Assembly (NCBI GenBank): GCA_946553025.1
Contig: CAMNRM010000002.1
Location: 89,708-153,707, forward strand
Origin: an uncultured Clostridium sp.
GTDB lineage: Bacteria > Bacillota > Clostridia > Lachnospirales > Lachnospiraceae
Direction of reading: 5' to 3'
DNA length: 64,000 nucleotides
The position numbers were made by a program, and so were the translations under genes. Under the pieces are notes generated by a model. That model saw nothing but the letters and a program-made list of their open reading frames with translations. It made no database searches and was not told the origin of the DNA. Positions 17,979 through 25,455 of the stretch are shown piece after piece. The first letter of the stretch is position 1. Each line of letters starts with the position of its first letter.

Positions 17979-18689
17979 TTATTCACTTAAATACGCCTTC
18001 TTCACCGAATCATCATTCATCAGTTCATCGGCGTCGCCGGATAAAACGATGGTTCCGGTTTCCAGGACGTAAGCCCGGTTGGCGATGGACAGGGCCTTTT
18101 TTGCGTTCTGCTCCACTAAAAGAACCGTGGTTCCGTCCTTATTAATGCTCTGGATAATATCAAAAATCTCATTGACATAGATGGGGGAAAGTCCCATCGA
18201 CGGCTCATCCATAACGATTAATTTCGGATGGCTCATCAATGCCCGTCCCATGGCAAGCATCTGCTGTTCACCGCCGGAGAGCGTACCTGCAGGCTGGTTT
18301 TTCCGCTCTTCCAGACGAGGAAAACGGGCATAGATTTTCTTTAAGGTTTCTTCCAGTTCATTTTTATCGTTTCTTGAATAGGCACCCAGTTTTAAATTCT
18401 GTAAAACCGAAAGCTGGGCAAACACCCTCCGGCCTTCCGGCACATGGGCCACGCCCATGGAAACCAGCTTATGGCCCGGGATTTTGGTGATATCCTTCCC
18501 GTCGTAGACGATTTTTCCTGCCTTTGAGGGAATTAATCCGGTGATCGTCTGTAAGGTGGTGGTTTTTCCCGCACCGTTTGCCCCAATCAGGGCGATAATC
18601 TCTCCCTGGTTGACTTCAAAGGAGATTCCTTTAATGGCCTGAATTACCCCGTAAAATACTTCAAGGCCGGTAACTTCCAGCAATGCCAT
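17979..18689 (-). CDS. livF: Branched-chain amino acid ABC transporter, ATP-binding protein LivF
   Basis: 236 residues with a complete ABC set: Walker A GANGAGKTT (about 36-44), signature LSGGEQQMLAMGRALM, Walker B LIVMDEPSMGLSP. The Walker B tail PSMGLSP and VEQNAKKAL are typical of LivF compared with LivG. It is one of two ATPases powering uptake of Leu/Ile/Val or related amino acids and is the last gene of the operon. GGAGGAGAAGTT precedes the ATG, 11 bp after livG. Confidence 0.93.
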   Translation of the reverse strand: MALLEVTGLEVFYGVIQAIKGISFEVNQGEIIALIGANGAGKTTTLQTITGLIPSKAGKIVYDGKDITKIPGHKLVSMGVAHVPEGRRVFAQLSVLQNLKLGAYSRNDKNELEETLKKIYARFPRLEERKNQPAGTLSGGEQQMLAMGRALMSHPKLIVMDEPSMGLSPIYVNEIFDIIQSINKDGTTVLLVEQNAKKALSIANRAYVLETGTIVLSGDADELMNDDSVKKAYLSE

Positions 18690-18700
18690 AACTTCTCCTC

Positions 18701-19459
18701 CTATTCTCCCAGGTACGCAGTGATTACCTGCGGGTCGTTTAGTACATCGGCGGTATCGCCTTCGGTAAGTACCTGACCGAAGTTCAGCACCGTCAGCTTC
18801 TCACAGATCCCCGATACCAGCTTCATATCGTGTTCAATCAGCAGAATCGTCATATCGAAATTATCGCGGACAAAGCGGATGGTGTCCATCAGTTCCTTGG
18901 TTTCGTTCGGGTTCATCCCGGCTGCGGGTTCATCCAGAAGAAGGAGTTTTGGCTGTGTCGCTAAGGCACGGGCAATCTCTAACTTTCTCTGCTTTCCGTA
19001 GGGGAGATTGGAAGCCGTGTAGTCGGCCTCCCCGTCCAAATCAAACACCTTTAACAGTTCCAGGGCGCGTTCATCCATCTCCTTTTCCACCTTAAAATAG
19101 CGCGGAAGGCGGAATATCCCCTCGATGGTCGAATAGGGATGATGGTTGTGCAGCCCGACTTTAACATTATCCAGCACGGAAAGTTCTTTAAACAGACGGA
19201 TGTTCTGGAAGGTTCGGGCAATCCCGTTCTGGTTGATATCGATGGTCTTTTTCCCGGTAATATTTACACCGTCTAAATGAATGCTTCCCGTATCCGGCTT
19301 ATACACCCCGGTTAAAAGGTTGAATACGGTGGTCTTCCCGGCACCGTTTGGCCCAATCAGACCGTAAAGCTGGCCCTTTTCAATCGTCACATGGAAATCA
19401 TTCACCGCTTTCAGTCCCCCAAAGGAGATACTTAAATTTTTAACTTCCAGCATAGCCAT
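18701..19459 (-). CDS. livG: Branched-chain amino acid ABC transporter, ATP-binding protein LivG
   Basis: 252 residues. Walker A GPNGAGKTT is at about 37-45. The LivG-specific NGIARTFQNIRLF follows, then the signature-region sequence LPYGKQRKLEIARAL in place of LSGGQ, and Walker B LLLLDEPAAGMNPNE. PYGxQR in place of the canonical signature is normal for LivG. The start codon follows the livM stop directly, with AAAGGAGGCGG upstream. It forms a heterodimer with LivF on the cytoplasmic face. Confidence 0.94.
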   Translation of the reverse strand: MAMLEVKNLSISFGGLKAVNDFHVTIEKGQLYGLIGPNGAGKTTVFNLLTGVYKPDTGSIHLDGVNITGKKTIDINQNGIARTFQNIRLFKELSVLDNVKVGLHNHHPYSTIEGIFRLPRYFKVEKEMDERALELLKVFDLDGEADYTASNLPYGKQRKLEIARALATQPKLLLLDEPAAGMNPNETKELMDTIRFVRDNFDMTILLIEHDMKLVSGICEKLTVLNFGQVLTEGDTADVLNDPQVITAYLGE

Positions 19460-20566
19460 TTAAGCCGCCTCCTTTCGGTTTTTCTTCTTTAAGCCGGCAA
19501 AGAAACGCTCCCGCATCTCAATGGCCTTGGGTGCCGAGTTAAACAGCATCATGGCAATTAAGACAATCGCATAGATCAGCATACGGTAGTTGTTTAATCC
19601 GCGCAGAAGCTCCGGCAGAGCCGTAAGCACCACGGCGGCAATCATCGAGCCGCGGATATTTCCAATTCCTCCCAAAACCACGAAAACCAGGATCATAATC
19701 GACATATTGTAGCCGAAGTTCTTGGGCGTGGCGGCAAGGCTTGAAAGGTTGTGCGCATACAAAACCCCGGCAACTCCGGCGATGGACGCCGAGATCGTAA
19801 AGGCCAAAAGCTTGTACTTTGTAATATGAATACCGACAGACTCGGCAGCAATCCGGTTGTCGCGGATCGCCATAATCGCCCGGCCCGTGCGGGAATGAAT
19901 CAGATTTAAGACGATAACCAGGACAATGAGCACCAGGATAATTCCCACGGTAAAGTTCGACGCCTTGGGCGTTCCGGTAATTCCCTGCGCACCCTTGATA
20001 ATCACTTCACCGTCGGCACCCATGCCAAGGGAAGCGACATCCTTCATCGAAAAATGAAGCCCATGGCTGTCCTTTCCCACATAAAAAACATTAATTAAAT
20101 TCTTAATAATCTCCCCGAAGGCCAGGGTAACAATCGCTAAATAGTCGCCCTTTAAGCGCAGTACGGGAATACCAATCAAAAAGCCAAAGACCGCTGCCGT
20201 CGCCGCCCCCACAAGAAGGGCAATGGCAAAACGGACGTTTACACTGGGGATGGCCCCCGCCATGGCCTTGGTAAAAAAGGCACCGGAAAATGCACCCACG
20301 CACATAAACCCGGCATGTCCAAGGCTTAACTCGCCCAGGATGCCTACCGTTAAATTTAAAGAAACCGCCAGGATAACATACGTACAGATGGGAACCAAAA
20401 GTCCCTTAAACAAGCTGGTCATATTCCCCGTACTGCTCCAGATCTGGATAAATACCCAGAAGGCAATAACGATGGCATAGGTAATCATATTCTGCACGGT
20501 GACTTTATTCTTCGCCGTATTCTTTGTACCGGCTTTTGCACCGGCTTCTGCTTTTTTTGTCTTCAT
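19460..20566 (-). CDS. livM: Branched-chain amino acid ABC transporter permease LivM
   Basis: 368 residues from ATG 20566. A GTG nine bases upstream (20573-20575) is in frame, but AGGTG six bases before the ATG favours the ATG. About ten membrane segments are present after a basic N-terminus (KKAEAGAKAGTKNTAKNK). The family sequence LSLGHAGFMCVGAFSGAF and the EAA-like loop RDNRIAAESVGIHITKYKLLAF identify LivM. It forms the membrane channel with LivH. Confidence 0.92.
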   Translation of the reverse strand: MKTKKAEAGAKAGTKNTAKNKVTVQNMITYAIVIAFWVFIQIWSSTGNMTSLFKGLLVPICTYVILAVSLNLTVGILGELSLGHAGFMCVGAFSGAFFTKAMAGAIPSVNVRFAIALLVGAATAAVFGFLIGIPVLRLKGDYLAIVTLAFGEIIKNLINVFYVGKDSHGLHFSMKDVASLGMGADGEVIIKGAQGITGTPKASNFTVGIILVLIVLVIVLNLIHSRTGRAIMAIRDNRIAAESVGIHITKYKLLAFTISASIAGVAGVLYAHNLSSLAATPKNFGYNMSIMILVFVVLGGIGNIRGSMIAAVVLTALPELLRGLNNYRMLIYAIVLIAMMLFNSAPKAIEMRERFFAGLKKKNRKEAA

Positions 20567-20575
20567 CCTCCGCAC

Positions 20576-21457
20576 CTACACTTTCTCATGAATCTGTTTG
20601 CCTAAAATTCCTGTGGGCCGCACCAGAAGCACGATAATCAGCACAGAAAATACAATTGCGTCAGATAACTGGGAAGAAATATAGGCTTTCGACAGATTTT
20701 CAATCACTCCTAAGATAATTCCCCCAATCATCGCTCCCGGGATCGAACCGATACCGCCGAAAACAGCGGCAACGAATGCCTTAATTCCCGGCATGGAGCC
20801 TGTATAGGGTGTGAGCGAGGGATAGGCCGAGCACAAAAGCACACCGGCTAACGCCGCCAGCGCCGAACCGATGGCAAAGGTCACGGCAATCGTCCGGTTG
20901 ACGTCAATGCCCATCAGGGTCGCCGCACCCTTATCTTCCGAAACAGCCAGCATAGCCTGGCCGATTTTTGTCTTGTTAATAAAGGTCGTCAATACCAGCA
21001 TAATCAAAATACAGGAAATAATGGTAACCAGGGTAACACCCGAGATAGAAAGCTGACCGCCTGCCAGCTTTAACGCCGGGATATTGACTACCGAAGTAAA
21101 CTGCTTGGAATTTGAGCCAAAGATCAGCAAAGCTACATTCTGAAGAAGGTAGCTTACGCCAATCGCCGTAATCAGTACGGCCAGAGGGGATGTACCGCGC
21201 AGAGGCTTATAAGCAACCCGTTCAATGGTCACCCCCAGCACCGTACATACAACGACCGCAGCGAAGATACCGACGATCGGATTCCCTCCCATGGTACTGA
21301 CCACCGTGAATGTCGTGAAGGCACCCACCATAATAATATCTCCGTGGGCAAAGTTCAGCATTTTTGCAATACCATAAACCATGGTATATCCCAGGGCAAT
21401 AATCGCGTAGATGCTGCCAAGGCTGATTCCATTAATCAAATACGATAGGAAACTCAT
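20576..21457 (-). CDS. livH: Branched-chain amino acid ABC transporter permease LivH
   Basis: 293 residues, about eight membrane segments. GSIYAIIALGYTMVYGIAKMLNFAHGD is the LivH hallmark, and VSEDKGAATLMGIDVNRTIAVTF is the ATPase-contact loop. AAAGGGGTG precedes ATG 21457. It lies 111 bp after the binding-protein gene, across an imperfect hairpin (21515-21537) that may attenuate transcription so that livJ is made in excess. Confidence 0.94.
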   Translation of the reverse strand: MSFLSYLINGISLGSIYAIIALGYTMVYGIAKMLNFAHGDIIMVGAFTTFTVVSTMGGNPIVGIFAAVVVCTVLGVTIERVAYKPLRGTSPLAVLITAIGVSYLLQNVALLIFGSNSKQFTSVVNIPALKLAGGQLSISGVTLVTIISCILIMLVLTTFINKTKIGQAMLAVSEDKGAATLMGIDVNRTIAVTFAIGSALAALAGVLLCSAYPSLTPYTGSMPGIKAFVAAVFGGIGSIPGAMIGGIILGVIENLSKAYISSQLSDAIVFSVLIIVLLVRPTGILGKQIHEKV

Positions 21458-21514
21458 AAATACACCCCTTTATTCTTCATTTCTTTGTCTTGGGTTAATG
21501 CTTTTACAAAACAG

Positions 21515-21537
21515 AGGGCTGTCCAGTGGACACCCCT
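21515..21537 (-). terminator. Intercistronic hairpin, possible attenuator between livJ and livH
   Basis: AGGG-TGTC and GACA-CCCT pair with one mismatch around a short loop. On the minus strand a weak T run (GTTTTGT) follows. The position between the binding protein and permease genes fits partial termination. Confidence 0.45.
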
Positions 21538-21567
21538 CCGTTAGAGTGCTTGTTTATATTTTAACAA

Positions 21568-22818
21568 TTACTGCATCTCGTACTTTCCGCCGACAATCTT
21601 TACTGCCTTCGGGTCTTTGTTCGGCTCGCCGGCCTCATTCCAGGTTGTGCCTGTACCGGTTAAACCGTCAATCGAAATCTGCGTCATCGCCGGAACCATA
21701 GCATCACAGATAGCGGAATAATCCATATCCGGAGTAATCGCTGCCTGCTTTGCTGCTTCAGCTACGGCATAAACGGCATCGTAAGCATCTGCGGCAAACT
21801 GGTTCGGGGTTTCGCCGTAAGCGTCCACATACTTGGTTGTAAAGTCCTTCGCGTCATCGGCATCTGCGGCAAACGGGGTAAGCAGCATAACGCCCTCGGC
21901 TAAAGAAGTATCAAAGTTTTCTACGGACAGAATACCGTCCATACCGTCCACACCAAAGAAGATCGGTGCAAATTCCTTATCTGCAGCCTGCTTTAAGATA
22001 ATGGAAGCTTCCTGATAATAAATCGGTAAGAATACCAGTTCAGCGCCGGCTTCCTTTGCCTTGTCAAGCTGTACGGAAAAATCCGTCTTATTATCTGCGG
22101 TAAATGCTTCGCTTGCTACAATCTCAATGCCCTGTCCTGCGGCTTCGGAAACGAAGGTTTCGCGGATACCGTCGGAATAAACGCTGGAACTGTCGTAGAT
22201 AATTGCAACCTTGGTTGCCATCTTATTCTCGCCGATATACTTTGCGGAAGCCGTACCCTGATCCGGGTCAGAGAAGCATACACGGAAAGCATTCGGGTTC
22301 TGTACACACTCAACGGCAGAACCGGATGGGGTGATCTGGAACATATTGTCATTCGCTGTTTCAGCGGCTACGGCAATACATGCACCGGAAGTTGTGGTTC
22401 CGACTAACATCTGCATACCCCAGTCCTTTAAGGTATTATACGCATTCACGCTCTTTTCCGGATCAGCTTCATCATCCTGTGCATTGATCTCGATTGTAGC
22501 GCCGTTGATACCGCCTGCTGCGTTAATCTCCTCTGCGGCAATCTCCGCACCATGCTGTACGGCAAGACCGTAAGCTGCTGCATCGCCGGTCAGCGGCCCG
22601 ATAACGCCAATTTTGAAACTCCCGCCCTCTCCGGCCGGAGCAGCCTCGCTCTCCTCGCCGCCTTCTGCGGGTTCCTGTGCGTCGGCCTCGGCAGCCGTTG
22701 TTTCCTCACCGGCCGCAGTCGTTGCCGCATCGGTAGCCGGAGCCTCAGAGCCTCCGCCGCAAGCCGTTAAAGAAGCTGCCATCACTGCTGCTAATCCAAG
22801 ACTTACCACTCTCTTCAT
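21568..22818 (-). CDS. livJ: Branched-chain amino acid ABC transporter substrate-binding lipoprotein
   Basis: 416 residues from ATG 22818 (GAGGAGG upstream). A start 60 bases earlier would put non-signal residues ahead of the signal peptide. The signal ends at SLTAC (lipidated Cys20). An acidic Ala/Glu/Thr linker (about 22-60) leads to the Peripla_BP_6 domain: FKIGVIGPLTGDAAAYGLAVQHG, AAGGINGATIEINAQDDEADPEKSVNA. It captures branched-chain or related amino acids outside the membrane and passes them to LivHM. It is the first gene of livJHMGF and is driven by a perfect consensus promoter. Confidence 0.93.
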   Translation of the reverse strand: MKRVVSLGLAAVMAASLTACGGGSEAPATDAATTAAGEETTAAEADAQEPAEGGEESEAAPAGEGGSFKIGVIGPLTGDAAAYGLAVQHGAEIAAEEINAAGGINGATIEINAQDDEADPEKSVNAYNTLKDWGMQMLVGTTTSGACIAVAAETANDNMFQITPSGSAVECVQNPNAFRVCFSDPDQGTASAKYIGENKMATKVAIIYDSSSVYSDGIRETFVSEAAGQGIEIVASEAFTADNKTDFSVQLDKAKEAGAELVFLPIYYQEASIILKQAADKEFAPIFFGVDGMDGILSVENFDTSLAEGVMLLTPFAADADDAKDFTTKYVDAYGETPNQFAADAYDAVYAVAEAAKQAAITPDMDYSAICDAMVPAMTQISIDGLTGTGTTWNEAGEPNKDPKAVKIVGGKYEMQ

Positions 22819-23152
22819 AATTAGTTCCTCCTCTTTTTGCTGTAAGCAATTTTGCTCTACGCCCTGCCAGACCGCCAAAACCGTGGTCTGTCCGACCTAA
22901 AGCTTTCCTAATTATAGTTTTTTGAACGAAAATTGTCAACTATTTTTCTGCGCAACCTGCTGCAAATCTGGTATAAATCCTGGGCAAACAGCGAAATTAC
23001 AGGCGATAAAACCTCCCTGACACTAAAACTTCCCCTTAAATTATCTTAATGAAACCTTAATGCCAAAACCGTAATGCTAACACAGATTTCATACGTCCGG
23101 TGGCATAATGTAATTATACAAAAGCCAATTTCAGGAAAAAGGAGAAGCTAAC
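22819..23152. other. Divergent intergenic region between livJ and trkH
   Basis: A 334-bp region carrying the liv promoter (22911-22939) and the untranslated livJ leader, and on the other strand the trkH upstream sequence. For trkH, CATAATGTAATTATAC around 23104-23119 is -10-like but has no good -35. The strong ribosome binding site AAAAAGGAGAAG stands before the trkH ATG. Nothing else was recognised. Confidence 0.6.
22911..22939 (-). promoter_or_regulatory. Perfect consensus promoter of the liv operon
   Basis: On the minus strand TTGACA, exactly 17 bases, TATAAT: both boxes are exact sigma-70/sigma-A consensus. The predicted start near 22904 gives a leader of about 86 bases with some self-complementary sequence (GGTCGGACAGACC). 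Confidence 0.9.
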
Positions 23153-24484
23153 ATGGCAGAAATCAGCAAACGTTTATCTTCATCACAAATGATTATTCTC
23201 GGCTTTGCTATGGTTATCTTAACCGGAAGCCTGCTCCTTATGCTTCCCGTCGCCACAAGGGAAGGCCGGGGAGCAAGCTTTGCCGACGCCCTATTCACCT
23301 CGGTTTCGGCTGTCTGTGTTACCGGATTAATCGTCCAGGATACTGCCCTTTGCTGGAGCATGTTCGGGCAGGCCGTTATCCTGGTTTTAATACAAATCGG
23401 CGGAATGGGCGTAATTACCGTCGCCATCGCCGTTTTCGCGGCATCGGGAAGAGAAATCAGCTTAAAACAGAGAAGCACCATGCAGGAAGCCATCTGTGCG
23501 AACAAACTTGGAGGCATTGTCCGGCTCACCGGTTTTATCTTAAAAACCACCCTGCTCATCGAACTGCTTGGTGCAGCCGCAATGGCACCGTCCTTCTGCC
23601 ATACCTTCGGCTTAGGGAAGGGATTATGGTACGCCCTGTTCCACTCCATTTCCGCCTTCTGCAACGCCGGATTTGATTTAATGGGCAGTAAACAGCCCTG
23701 TTCATCCCTCACCTTCTTCGCCCGCAGCCCGGTAATCAACCTGACCATTATGGCTCTGATTATCCTTGGGGGAATTGGATTTATGACCTGGGATGATGTA
23801 AGAACCAACCACTTCCGCTTCCGAAAATACCGGATGCAGAGCAAGGTCATCCTCACGGTTACTGCGGGATTAATCCTTTTTCCGGCACTGTATTTTTTCT
23901 TTTTTGAATTTTCTGGCACACCGTTAGGGGAACGCACCCTGCTCTCCCTGTTTCAGTCGGTAACGCCAAGAACAGCCGGCTTTAATACCGCTGATTTAAC
24001 AACACTCAGCGAAACCGGAACGGCTCTTATCATCCTCTTAATGCTTATCGGCGGTTCTCCCGGTTCAACTGCCGGGGGAATGAAAACAACCACCTTTGCC
24101 GTCCTGCTCTCCACCGCCGTTTCCGTTTTCCGCCGCAGGGAACATGCCCATTTTTTCGGGCGTCGGATTGACGATGAAACGATAAGGAATACGGTTGCTG
24201 TCCTGATGATGTATGTACTTCTGTTCTTGGGCGGCGGGCTTATCATCAGCCGCCTGGAGGGGCTTCCCCTTTTATCCTGCCTGTTTGAAACGGCATCCGC
24301 CGTCGCTACGGTGGGGCTTACCCTTGGGATAACTTCAAATTTAGGAATGGTTTCCCGGGGAATATTAATCCTTTTAATGTATATCGGACGGGTAGGTGGG
24401 CTGACACTTATTTTTGCAGCACTTTCCGGGAGCAGAAGGGGAAATACAGCGAAACTTCCGCAGGAAAAACTTACCATTGGATAG
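23153..24484 (+). CDS. Potassium uptake protein, TrkH/KtrB family
   Basis: 443 residues, the length of KtrB/TrkH-type K+ translocation subunits. Repeated M1-P-M2 units are visible with selectivity-filter-type sequences SVCVTGL, SAFCNAGFD, TPRTAGFNTAD and TVGLTLG. It forms the membrane pore for K+ (and possibly Na+-coupled) uptake, gated by the RCK subunit encoded 11 bp downstream. AAAAAGGAGAAGCTAAC precedes the ATG. It is the first gene of a cassette that continues with trkA, a small membrane protein, kdpD and kdpE. Confidence 0.92.
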   Translation: MAEISKRLSSSQMIILGFAMVILTGSLLLMLPVATREGRGASFADALFTSVSAVCVTGLIVQDTALCWSMFGQAVILVLIQIGGMGVITVAIAVFAASGREISLKQRSTMQEAICANKLGGIVRLTGFILKTTLLIELLGAAAMAPSFCHTFGLGKGLWYALFHSISAFCNAGFDLMGSKQPCSSLTFFARSPVINLTIMALIILGGIGFMTWDDVRTNHFRFRKYRMQSKVILTVTAGLILFPALYFFFFEFSGTPLGERTLLSLFQSVTPRTAGFNTADLTTLSETGTALIILLMLIGGSPGSTAGGMKTTTFAVLLSTAVSVFRRREHAHFFGRRIDDETIRNTVAVLMMYVLLFLGGGLIISRLEGLPLLSCLFETASAVATVGLTLGITSNLGMVSRGILILLMYIGRVGGLTLIFAALSGSRRGNTAKLPQEKLTIG

Positions 24485-24495
24485 GAGGTCAGAAT

Positions 24496-25143
24496 ATGAA
24501 ATCAATCTTACTAATAGGACTCGGACGTTTTGGAAGGCATATTGCCAAGAAACTTAATGACTTAAATTACCAGGTTATGGCCGTGGATAATAATGAAGAA
24601 CGGGTCAACCGCAACCTGTCCATCGTCACCAATGCCCAGATCGGCGACAGCACGGATGCAGATTTTCTTTCCTCTCTGGGTATCCGAAATTATGATGTCT
24701 GTATTGTAGCTATCGGCGATAATTTTCAAAATTCCCTGGAAACGGCCTCTCTTCTTAAGGAACTGGGAGCCAAAAAGGTCATTGCCAGGGCTTCGCGGGG
24801 CGTGCAGGAAAAGTTTCTTCTGCGCAACGGGGCCGACGAAGTGGTCTACCCGGAAAAACAGCTTGCCGCATGGACGGCTATCCGCTGTACTTCGGAACAT
24901 ATCCTGGATTATATTGAACTGGACGGCGAATATTCTATTTTTGAATTATCCATCCCCGCTGAGTGGGGAGGAAAAACAATTCTTCAGCTCGATATCCGCA
25001 AAAAATACGGAATTAATGTACTGGGCATTCGGGAAAACGGAAAAATGAGCATGGATGTTCTCCCCGATACCGCACTTAGCCGCAAAACATCTGTACTGGT
25101 TCTGGGAAAGCCAAAGGCCGTACAGAAATGTTTTCGTATATAA
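24496..25143 (+). CDS. Potassium channel gating subunit, TrkA/KtrA (RCK) family
   Basis: 215 residues, the size of a single-unit KtrA. The RCK_N Rossmann domain has LIGLGRFGRHIAKKL at 6-20, with a GxGxFG nucleotide site, and the acidic AVDNNEERV at strand 2. The RCK_C domain occupies about 135-215. It binds ATP/ADP or NAD(H), and often c-di-AMP, and gates the partner TrkH/KtrB pore at the cytoplasmic face. TAGGAGGTCAGAAT precedes the ATG. Its stop codon lies inside the target duplication of a MITE-like repeat. Confidence 0.93.
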   Translation: MKSILLIGLGRFGRHIAKKLNDLNYQVMAVDNNEERVNRNLSIVTNAQIGDSTDADFLSSLGIRNYDVCIVAIGDNFQNSLETASLLKELGAKKVIARASRGVQEKFLLRNGADEVVYPEKQLAAWTAIRCTSEHILDYIELDGEYSIFELSIPAEWGGKTILQLDIRKKYGINVLGIRENGKMSMDVLPDTALSRKTSVLVLGKPKAVQKCFRI

Positions 25144-25146
25144 TTT

Positions 25147-25196
25147 TTACTGTTCACACGTTCGCAGCAAGTGCGCAGACCTACGTAAACAGTAAC
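25147..25196. repeat. MITE-like repeat, copy B (50 bp, perfect 8-bp flanks)
   Basis: TTACTGTTCACACGTTC joined to the right-end part GCAAGTGCGCAGACCTACGT and AACAGTAAC. It is flanked by TATAATTT at 25139-25146 and again at 25197-25204. It sits inside the trkA-kdpD transcription unit, immediately after the trkA stop codon. Confidence 0.85.
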
Positions 25197-25227
25197 TATA
25201 ATTTCACTTTTTCAGGAGGTGGGCCAG

Positions 25228-25455
25228 ATGAGAGATTTTTTATTACTTTGTTCAACCCTTGCCCTTCTTTTATCCGGCTTTATCGCAATGAACCGACTGG
25301 ACAGCTGGATAGAACATGAGCAGCAGAGGATACTGGATGAATACCAGAAATCCCACTGGATTAGCCGTAAGATATATGATAAAATGTTCTTACCAAAACA
25401 CGCAGCGAACTACAGGGGGACAGGGGAATGCAGAAGCTACAAAAAGGGCATTTAA
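25228..25455 (+). CDS. Small single-pass membrane protein between trkA and kdpD
   Basis: 75 residues from ATG 25228 with a near-perfect CAGGAGGTG seven bases upstream. Residues 3-21 (DFLLLCSTLALLLSGFIAM) form one membrane helix. The rest is polar, amphipathic and charged (DSWIEHEQQRILDEYQKSHW) and likely cytoplasmic. The 3' end overlaps the kdpD start by 28 bases. I do not recognise a family. It is longer than KdpF and has a different layout. Its position between a K+ uptake pair and the K+ sensor kinase suggests an accessory or signalling role, which is inference. Confidence 0.6.
   Translation: MRDFLLLCSTLALLLSGFIAMNRLDSWIEHEQQRILDEYQKSHWISRKIYDKMFLPKHAANYRGTGECRSYKKGI

Noticed and set aside
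23060..23125. trkH promoter at CATAAT (23104)
   Set aside because: No acceptable -35 hexamer at 16-18 bases upstream.
23131..23937. Long open frame on the strand opposite trkH
   Set aside because: Mirror of a strongly conserved membrane protein gene. Composition is Arg/Pro/Ile-rich, and no binding site precedes its start.
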